From Epiperipatus broadwayi (Eukaryota > Onychophora > Udeonychophora > Euonychophora > Peripatidae), in the NCBI GenBank assembly GCA_028023455.1, contig JAQFVV010006630.1, forward strand, positions 436,001 to 500,000: a DNA stretch of 64,000 nt, in the 5' to 3' direction. The notes below the pieces were generated by a model. It did no database searches, had not been told where the DNA came from, and saw nothing but the letters and a program-made list of their open reading frames with translations. Of this stretch, positions 56,801 to 64,000 are shown piece by piece (position 1 is the stretch's first letter; every line of letters starts with the position of its first letter). The position numbers and the translations under genes are program-made.

Positions 56801-59570
56801 TCGAAAGTTTTTTTTTTTAAATGTTCTCTTCAAGAGCAATTTTGAAACTCCCCCATTGCTATGCTTCTCTTGCTTGACAATGAACAATTGTCCCTGACTT
56901 TGCACATGCATTGTACTCCTTCCTGTACTAAGAGCATAGATTTAAAATGAATAATAATAAAAATATTATGACATCTTAAAATTTTGAAAAATTACATGAA
57001 ATAATAATCAATCTATCCTGGAAGAGTTTATAGAACAACAGTTTATGACTTCTATAGCCCAGAATGATGATTATTGAAATTATAACAAAATAATAACTTT
57101 TAAAAATAATTCCGTGAAGCTTCTATACTTTAGTATTCCATATCTGCATATTGATGCACCATTTTCCATTGGTTTAGCTTAAATTATCCAGATAAATTAT
57201 TTGCACAATCTTAAATATTTCCATAATTCCATATTTTATTTATTAACATGTTCATTTTCTTTATAGGTTTCTTCTTCAAGGAAATTTATTGTTATTTATT
57301 ACATATTCAGAGGTTTTTCTTGTCTTAAATTATCAGCTTTTATAACAATTTTATATATGCGTATTAACCCTTTATATGCCTCAGGTTTTTTTCATAACAT
57401 ACGCTTTTCTAGAATATCTTCATTAATCTTTACTTGAGATAATTTTCTTACAAGTATTTTAAATGTTACCTTTAAAAAGGATATAATATTTACTCAAATA
57501 ATATTGTATTTCCATAAATTTATTATAAAGTATACTTGTCCTTTTGTTTATTAATACTGGACAAGACTTATCTTGCTATATAAAATAATGCGTCTTTAAT
57601 TTTAATCGGCAAACAGTTTTTCCAATGAGTTTCCCCATACAATATCCATAAAATTAATTTATTCATTTGAATAGTCCTTTTGTTCAATATTATTGAAACT
57701 ACATTAATAAATATTATACTCATTTTTAAAGTATTATAAGTTGAATACATTTTCCTTATTGGTATATCCATTTTATTATTGTGAAGTTATAATTTAGATT
57801 TTGACGAATACTACTGATAACGGACTTTTAAAAATTAACAAGGCATAGTAAATGAAGTTATTATTAATATTTTTATTATGACGCTCTCTCTCTCTCTTTG
57901 CAAATACTTTTTAAAATAATAATAACCTACTAGTTTTTGCAAATAAAATTGTAAGAGAACACTAAAAATTGACTAAAATAATCAAATTAAAATTTACTAT
58001 CACCTAGATAGCTTCTGATATGATTCTGCTATCTTTAATACATTTTTAGTCACACTTAATCACCTCCCTGCAATCAGTATTTAGAACTAGAAAATATGTC
58101 ATTCTATTGGTTGATTCTTACTTTTGGTTTGATGCCAAATTTGCATAATGTTAGAAACTTACACAATTAAATTTCAAAATAAAAATATGACATATTAAAA
58201 CTTTAAAAATATTATTTAAATATTACTTTTAAATCAATTATTACTTTACTAAAAAATAATTAAATACCTTTAAATGACTTATAAAAACAATATTTAATAA
58301 ATCTATCCCACTCTTAATATTTAATTTATCTATTTTTATTTTAACAAAATATTTAACTTTTTTATTAACTGTACTCGTTTTTATTACATTGTTTAAAACA
58401 TTTTATACGATAGTCAACTTTATATTTAATATTTGCATTTATGATAGGTAATAATTCTATCCAATTCTATAATGAAATTTTACAATACTTAAAACTTTAC
58501 TAATAAATACTAGCAAGCAAGTGTGTAAAATTATATATTATTATACAAATCACATGACTAATATAACCAGTACAGACGTTATTCAATTTTTCTGTCTGGG
58601 AATAATAATAAATTGCTACATTTATTTTATTAAATCAAATAATACATTTATATAAAATTGGAAAGATAATTTAGAAAATATAGAATTAAATATAACTTTC
58701 ACTACCATAAAACTAACTTTTTAAAATATACGATATTAATTATGATTATTAAATATAATTTATAAATTTAAATATAACATTTACTTAACTATAAGTTTAA
58801 AACTATTAAATTTGAACTTTTAAACATACTTTTAATTATTTATAGCTGTGTTATTTATTATGGCCAGCTTTTGCAACCATATGTAATAATATTTTTTAAC
58901 TTTATTTAACTATTTTAAAGTTACTTATTATACTTTTATGCTTTACGTATTTTTATTTAGCTTTAAATTGTACTTCTAAGATATTACTAACAAAATATAA
59001 CTAACACATCAAGAGAACATATTCCAAAATTTAAAATTTTTAGTAATTTACTGTGATGAGCTATTTCTGACCGATAGAAAAGGGCACAATATATATATAT
59101 ATTGTAACAGTATGTATATACATACATTGCACAAGTGTGTGTGTATATATGAGTTACATAATTCACTTGTTTTTTATTATTAAAAAAAGGATAAAATTTA
59201 AAATATTAAGAATTATTAGTTTGAAAGGAGAGAAGTTAAAATAGAGGGAAAATTTAGAGATAAGTTAGGAATTAGTAATAATTATAACTTGTCTTTCTTT
59301 TATATACTTTTATTTTATAATCTGTCAAATGTACTCTTTAAAAAAAAGTATTTTTAATTAAAAAAAATAAAAATTCTTATGACTAAATTAAATAGTTTGT
59401 ACAAAACTAATCAGGCTCTGGAGATTAAGATTCCAGACTAATTAGTTATACAATATCTCTCTAATTCTAATCTCTATAATTAAAATAGGAAAACAGAAAA
59501 TAAAAAAAAATGTAAATTGTAATTAAATTTCTTTGGAGATAAAATAGTATTAATAAGGCGGTGGAAACTC
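53840..59570. other. AT-rich non-coding stretch
   Basis: Almost 6 kb with no frame resembling a protein. Minor features: (TA)n near 53876-53890 and 59091-59102, a short (CT)n at about 57884-57898, and a less AT-rich patch at about 56820-56940. I see no RNA gene or element end that I can defend. Confidence 0.45.
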
Positions 59571-59589
59571 GAGCAAAGATGGGTTCAGA

Positions 59590-60075
59590 GTAATATAAAA
59601 AGCACACATTCTCTATTGTATTCAGTTAAGTTAAGTTTGAGTTTGAGGTGAAAAGTTCAGAGAGTTCAGTTCAAGAGAATGATTGACTAGAACTGAATGT
59701 TGGTGTTCAGTTATTTTCTCCACTCTTCACCTGTGTGCCATTAGCAAAATGCCATAATAAATTACTATATCTTGACTTCTGATGAAGTTTCAACCCACCC
59801 TACTGAATTAAGTGAAACAGACATGCCATAGAACAAAACACCAAGAAGCTTCCTTCACATTACCAATACCTGGACAAAGAAACTAGCCAGATCTGAGATC
59901 AAATGGGTGATCACCCACATACAAAGAATAACCAAGAACTGTACATACCCATATATAAAATCCAAGAACTGTGCATACCGACCATGGTAGCCAAAGTCTA
60001 TTTGAACTGCTTATGGAAATTAAAGACGATGTTGAAACCATAAATAAGCTCAAAAAGATGTGCTACAAATCCTAG
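59590..60075 (+). promoter_or_regulatory. TATA / poly-A-signal region, possible solo LTR
   Basis: AATATAAAAAGC at about 59593 is followed by an initiator-like TCAGTT, then AATAAA at about 59756 and a less AT-rich tail. A near-duplicate AAGAACTGTACATACC / AAGAACTGTGCATACC occurs at 59935 and 59963. The order resembles an LTR, but no flanking duplication or internal region was identified. Confidence 0.22.
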
Positions 60076-60667
60076 GTAAATATTGTTTTATGTCAGTATT
60101 AAAACTTTTATATTTCATCTGAAATAGAATTCGTAAATAAGCATGCAAAATTTGTTAAGTGTAGACTATCTAATGTGTTTGTATTTTATTATTTCTTATT
60201 ATATTACATTTAACAATTATTTTTTAATAAATTTGTTTTAATATTAATGTCATTTTTCTCTCTCCCTTTCTCCTTTCATATAAGTAAATGTGTGGCCAGT
60301 TTCATGTTAAGAACTAGCCATGAGTCAAGGTCTTGAAACATGTTAGTGACATTTTATGGGTTAAAATGTAAGTGTTGGATGGCACCCTGGGTTTAAACCT
60401 ATTATAAACATCTCCATGAGATGTTTCACATTTTATCCAGCTGGGGAGCTACCTCGGTCTGGAAAAGTGACTGTCAAATTAATATTTTTTATTAAATCTT
60501 GGTCTGAGTGGGGCATGATTGATATATAATTGTTAATCATATCTACTCTCCTGCTTGTGTAGTGGGTCCCTTAAAAATTATATTGCAAAACCATATGAGT
60601 TTTATAAAAGAAAATAAATAATAGAAGTTTAAAAAAGTTAAAATTTGATGATTGATAAATCCTGTTA

Positions 60668-62470
60668 CAATCATCATCATCATCAACCATTATCAATACA
60701 CTGCGGGATGAAGGTCTCTCCAAGTTCAATCCATCTTTTCCTATTTTTAGCTTGTCTTCTCCACATCACCCCTGCAGACTTTCTTATTTCATCCATCCAT
60801 CTCACATGTGGTTTTTATCTGGGACTTTTACAATCTCTTGGAATCCAGTTTAAAATTTCAATTGTTCATCTGTTATCATTTCTTCTAACAATATGTCCAG
60901 CCCAACTCCAGTCTTTTAATTTTTTCAATGAGGTCAGTAACACCTGCTTGTTCTCTTACCCACACATCACATTTTTGATTCCTTCTTGCAACACACATCT
61001 CTCCATACTTCTTTGAGGGGTCTGAAGTCTCTGTATTGCTCTTCTATTAAGTGTCCAACTCTCAGATCCATAAGTAAAAACTGGCAAAATACATTTATTA
61101 AAAACCTTCCTTTTCAAACACATAGGCATATTTTGTTTGAGTATCAAGTTATTTCTACCAAAAGCACTCCAACCAAGTTTAATTCTATGATTAATTTTAT
61201 CCATTAAATTTCCATCTGTATTAATAATCTGACCAAGGTATTTGTAACTGTTAACTTCTTCTAACTCATCATAATCAATCTTTATTTTCATATTTTGAGA
61301 AAATCTATTAAACATTACTTTAGTCTTTTTAACATTTATTTTTAATCTTATGTTCCTACTTTCCTCTGATAACTCCTGCAACATTTCATGTAGCTCTAAA
61401 GCATTATATGCAAAAACAACTACATCATCTGGAAAATCTAAATGATTTAAATAATCTCTTTTACTTCCACTCCTTTAGCTTCCCATTTTATTCCACAAAT
61501 TCTTGCAGCACTGCTGTAAAAAGTTTTGGAGATATGGAGTCACGCTATTATCGAGGTTATAGCCTCAGTAAATATTACTATGTAATCAATGTGCATTTAA
61601 TAAATTTATAATTACTACAATCATTATGTAATCTAATTGTTGCTGTTGCATTTTTATAAATATTCAAAATATGATAATATTCTGGATCTACACCTTGATG
61701 ATACAATGCTTTAATCACTGAATAAATGTTTATAGAATCAAATGCCTTTTCATAGTCTACAAATCCTAAGCATAATGGCAACTCATATTCATTTGTCCTT
61801 TCTATAATTTCTCTCAATACCTGGATATGATCTACTGTACTAAAACCACTTTTAAATCCAGCTTGTTCTCTTGGTTGGTGGAAATTCAGTGTTTTCTGTA
61901 GACGAGTTGTAATTATCTTAGTAAAAATTTTGTATAAAACTGATAAAAGACTGATAGGTCTGCAATTTCTAATATCTTCTTTATCATCTTTTTTAAATAT
62001 TAATATTATTACTGCATTCTTCCAATCATCTGGTACATCTTTATCATTTAAACATTTGGTATATAGCTTTGCTAAAAAATTTATATTTCTTCACCTGCTT
62101 CTTTTAATATATCAATTATAATTCCATAATTACCTGGAACCTTCCCTTTCTTTATAAATTTAATTGCATGTCTCACTTCCTCATTCAAAATTCTGGGCAA
62201 TTTGGAAGATATAATAGATATAGGAGTCACTTGTTCTTTATTACTACATAATTCTTGATAGAAGTCTTCTACACATTTTATGATGTCATCTCTCTTTTTA
62301 GTAATAATGTCATCTTTTTTTCTTATTGCAGATATAAATTTCCTACCAATACCAAAATGTTCTTTTACACTCTTTAGACTTTTATTCTCTTCTACAGCTT
62401 TCCTTGCTAGTTCACAATTATACTTTCTTCATAAATATTACCAAAATCACACTTTTCTTTATGTTTGCCG
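60668..62470 (-). mobile_element. RTE/BovB-type LINE, 5'-truncated
   Basis: About 1.8 kb on the minus strand. The RT and C-terminal region are present; the endonuclease and 5' part are missing. The 3' end is ATC-rich (plus strand ATCATCATCATCAACC from about 60671), as usual for this clade. The 5' edge meets the 3' end of a PLE at about 62470. Confidence 0.88.
60956..62420 (-). pseudogene. RTE/BovB-type ORF2 (RT and C-terminus), frameshifted
   Basis: On the minus strand, in order: KFIKKGKVPGNYGIIIDI (motif 0/1; the usual GPDGI is GNYGI); RNCRPISLLSVLYKIFTK (motif 2); REQAGFKSGFSTVDHI; then in frame 61578-61817 CLGFVDYEKAFDSI (motif A) and TIRLHNDCSNYKFIK. The GVRQGD box is lost in a frameshifted stretch near 61540-61580 before RDSISPKLFTAVLQ. 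The next piece has GIKWEAKGVEVKEI and DFPDDVVVFA, where the catalytic box FADD reads FPDD. Frame 60956-61384 carries LKINVKKTKVMFNRF, YKYLGQIINTDGNLM and LGWSAFGRNNLILK with VFTYGSESWTLNRR. Stops and the altered box make it inactive. Confidence 0.87.
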
Positions 62471-62530
62471 TAATATCATATAAATATAATTTATCCAAAC
62501 TTCAAACACTTTTAGCAAACTTTATTTGTA

Positions 62531-62577
62531 CATACACCTACGTTTCGACTGACCTGCAGTCTTCTTCAGAGCTATGA
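62531..62577 (-). ncRNA. candidate PLE hammerhead ribozyme
   Basis: The minus strand reads CTGAAGA (62569-62563; position 7 of the core may be any base), helix II GACT...AGTC (four perfect pairs), CGAAAC (62547-62542) and GTA (62541-62539) as cleavage triplet. Helix I pairs CATAGCT with GGTGTATG as seven pairs (two G-U) with a one-base bulge. Hammerheads with a very short helix III are established in PLE terminal repeats, and the position near the 3' end fits. Confidence 0.55.
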
Positions 62578-63488
62578 TATAATGAACAAAATAAAAAAAC
62601 AACTATATAATAACACCATAAAAAAATTTTTAAACAATAAAATATATATATATTAAAAACCTGAAATAAATAATCAAACCCAAATAAAACAATTAATATA
62701 AAATAAAATGTACTACATAAATGAAAAATAAATATAAATTATACATGTGTATTCTTAACTTTATACATATATACATTCAAGGACAACTATTAATCTAAAT
62801 ATTATCTATTTTATTATTATTAACAATCTACTAATTATCTGTATTCTTCATAAACTTAAACTTTATGATTAGTAACTAAAATTCTTTTAATTTTAAATCA
62901 TATTTATTATTTTCTTACTCATTCTTCTTTTAAAATTAATATTTTATATTTATTATTGCTGAATATTTAAAACCTATAAACTTTATAATTTTTACACTTA
63001 CTAAGGCTATTCTGATCTTCAAAATAAAATAATGAAAAATCGTTTTTTTTTTCAAAAAATTATCTTATACCCTAGCTCCCTCTATTACATATTATTTAAA
63101 CTAAATATATATCCCCTACAACTCTTTATTTATATATATATATTTTACACTTTAACTTTTATTATATAATACTCATAAATTTATATTATACTTCTTTATA
63201 TGTTTTTATATATATAAACCCTACAACTTTATTTACATATATATTTTTTTATTTTATATATTTTAACTTTTATTATTATTTTTATATAATTCTTATAAAA
63301 AATTTTTATACTGTTTTATATGTAAATATTATGCTAAGTTTATTAATTTATTTATTTATTATTATTTAATATCTGTAAATATACCCAAATTTATATTCGT
63401 ATTTAACCTAACCATTTTTTATCATCCCCAACTTATTTATTAACAATTATCTCTTTACATATTTACCTCTATATATCTTATTTAATAA

Positions 63489-63932
63489 CTAAACCAATCT
63501 CATCCTAATCCCAGAATCTCTATTAAATTCTGGTTTTATCTTTCTTATTAATATAGCTTCTTTTATTTTCCTTTCTTTAATACTTTTTGTATATAACTTC
63601 ATTTTTATTGAACTTTGTGTAAATTTGTGTCCTGTTTCTTTTGTATGTATATATATTGGTGATTTATTATCTGCCATATGTTGTTTTAGTCTTGTTTTTA
63701 TAGAATTTTTTGTTTCTCCCACATATTTGTTATCAATCCCACTATCTAGACATTGTTTGCATTTTATCACATATACTCCATTAATTATTTCTTTATTATC
63801 TTTATTATATCCTATGTATTTGTTATCTATCAAATTTAATAGGTTTTCTCTTTTTTTATTAACTATTTTTGTATTAATTATTCTTTTGTATCTTTTATTA
63901 ATCTTCTTTATAATTTTGTTAAATTTATTCAC
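63489..63932 (-). CDS. GIY-YIG endonuclease domain of a Penelope-like element
   Basis: This 147-residue open frame is the C-terminal part of a PLE polyprotein. After a Lys/Asn-rich linker it shows NGVYVIKCKQC (the GIY strand, with a Cys pair), NKYVGETKNSIKTRLKQHM (the YIG strand as YVG and the catalytic Arg in KTRLKQH), HTKETGHKF, and KEAILIRKIKPEFNRDSG (the catalytic Glu and the closing Asn). All expected catalytic residues are present. The Met at 63932 is only the first in the open frame; the true start is upstream, outside the window. In PLEs this domain cuts target DNA to prime copying. The frame looks intact and ends at a TAA at 63489. Confidence 0.87.
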   Translation of the reverse strand: MNKFNKIIKKINKRYKRIINTKIVNKKRENLLNLIDNKYIGYNKDNKEIINGVYVIKCKQCLDSGIDNKYVGETKNSIKTRLKQHMADNKSPIYIHTKETGHKFTQSSIKMKLYTKSIKERKIKEAILIRKIKPEFNRDSGIRMRLV

Positions 63933-64000
63933 TATGATATTATTATTTGTTTTTATTCCTATATATCTATCTTCACCTTTTTTTTTCCTTCACTCTTTTC

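Larger units (their letters stand above)
62471..64000 (-). mobile_element. Penelope-like element, 3' part (continues beyond window)
   Basis: The minus strand enters from the right edge with PLE coding sequence ending at 63489 in a GIY-YIG domain, then about 1 kb of AT-rich 3' sequence and a terminal region at 62471-62580 with a hammerhead-like core. The RT would lie to the right of 64000. The element belongs to a different lineage from the one at 49396-50782, judging from the GIY-YIG sequence. Confidence 0.82.

Noticed and set aside
59770-59815. CTGATGA ... GTGAAAC as a further hammerhead
   Set aside because: No helix II can be formed between the two boxes and no cleavage triplet is in place.
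60645-61016. Plus-strand frame of 123 residues with apparent signal peptide
   Set aside because: Shadow of the RTE/BovB ORF2 C-terminus on the minus strand; similar to the shadow at 51318-51671 for the same reason.

Overview
The window looks like a gene-poor, repeat-rich stretch of an AT-rich metazoan nuclear genome, most likely an invertebrate; the species cannot be named from sequence alone. I see no convincing host protein-coding gene. Almost everything recognisable is a mobile element or its debris: non-LTR retrotransposons of one dominant family (ORF1 with CCHC zinc knuckles; ORF2 with APE-type endonuclease, reverse transcriptase and a C-terminal CCHC finger, closest in layout to the L1/Tx1 group), RTE/BovB-type fragments, two Penelope-like elements (PLEs) with GIY-YIG endonuclease, tRNA-like sequences, foldback/MITE-like repeats and simple repeats.

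Layout. 1-2670: AT-rich, nothing coding. 2671-35186: a retrotransposon cluster. Six minus-strand copies (called B, C, D, E, F, G here) lie head-to-tail, and most are separated by CTA/CTG (=TAG/CAG) trinucleotide arrays at 2671-2826, 12207-12253, 18061-18196, 28891-29151 and 31294-31452, with a tiny one at 22780-22793. One plus-strand copy (A, 3548-8920) is inserted inside copy B and is flanked by a 12-bp duplication containing CTACTGC. The 3' ends of the minus-strand copies abut (TAG)n-type sequence, and three 5' ends begin with a CAAnATGGC-like motif right after the array. The simplest reading is a retrotransposon family that targets CTR/YAG trinucleotide microsatellites. All copies are broken by frameshifts, stops or deletions. 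A and E are the best preserved, and G is the oldest.

35187-49390: mostly AT-rich sequence with a perfect 18-bp hairpin followed by a hammerhead-ribozyme-like fold (35187-35270), an 82-bp tandem duplication, a foldback element (37261-37741), an old ~350-bp tandem repeat (39.5-41.0 kb), a class-II tRNA-like gene (41548-41630, minus), a 2-kb inverted-repeat-bounded element with internal tandem repeats (44228-46228) and a long (TA)n. 49396-50782: a truncated PLE between ~61-bp inverted repeats, carrying a tRNA-like segment and a hammerhead-like core in its 3' part. 51283-51820 and 60668-62470: two RTE/BovB-type copies on the minus strand. 62471-64000: the 3' part of another PLE on the minus strand, with an intact GIY-YIG domain and a hammerhead-like core; its RT would lie beyond the window.

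How the parts work together: in the dominant family ORF1 would bind RNA and package the template, the ORF2 endonuclease would nick the target and the RT would copy the RNA from the nick. The microsatellite arrays look like both the landing sites and the separators of successive insertions. The hammerhead-like folds fit the known association of PLEs with self-cleaving RNAs.
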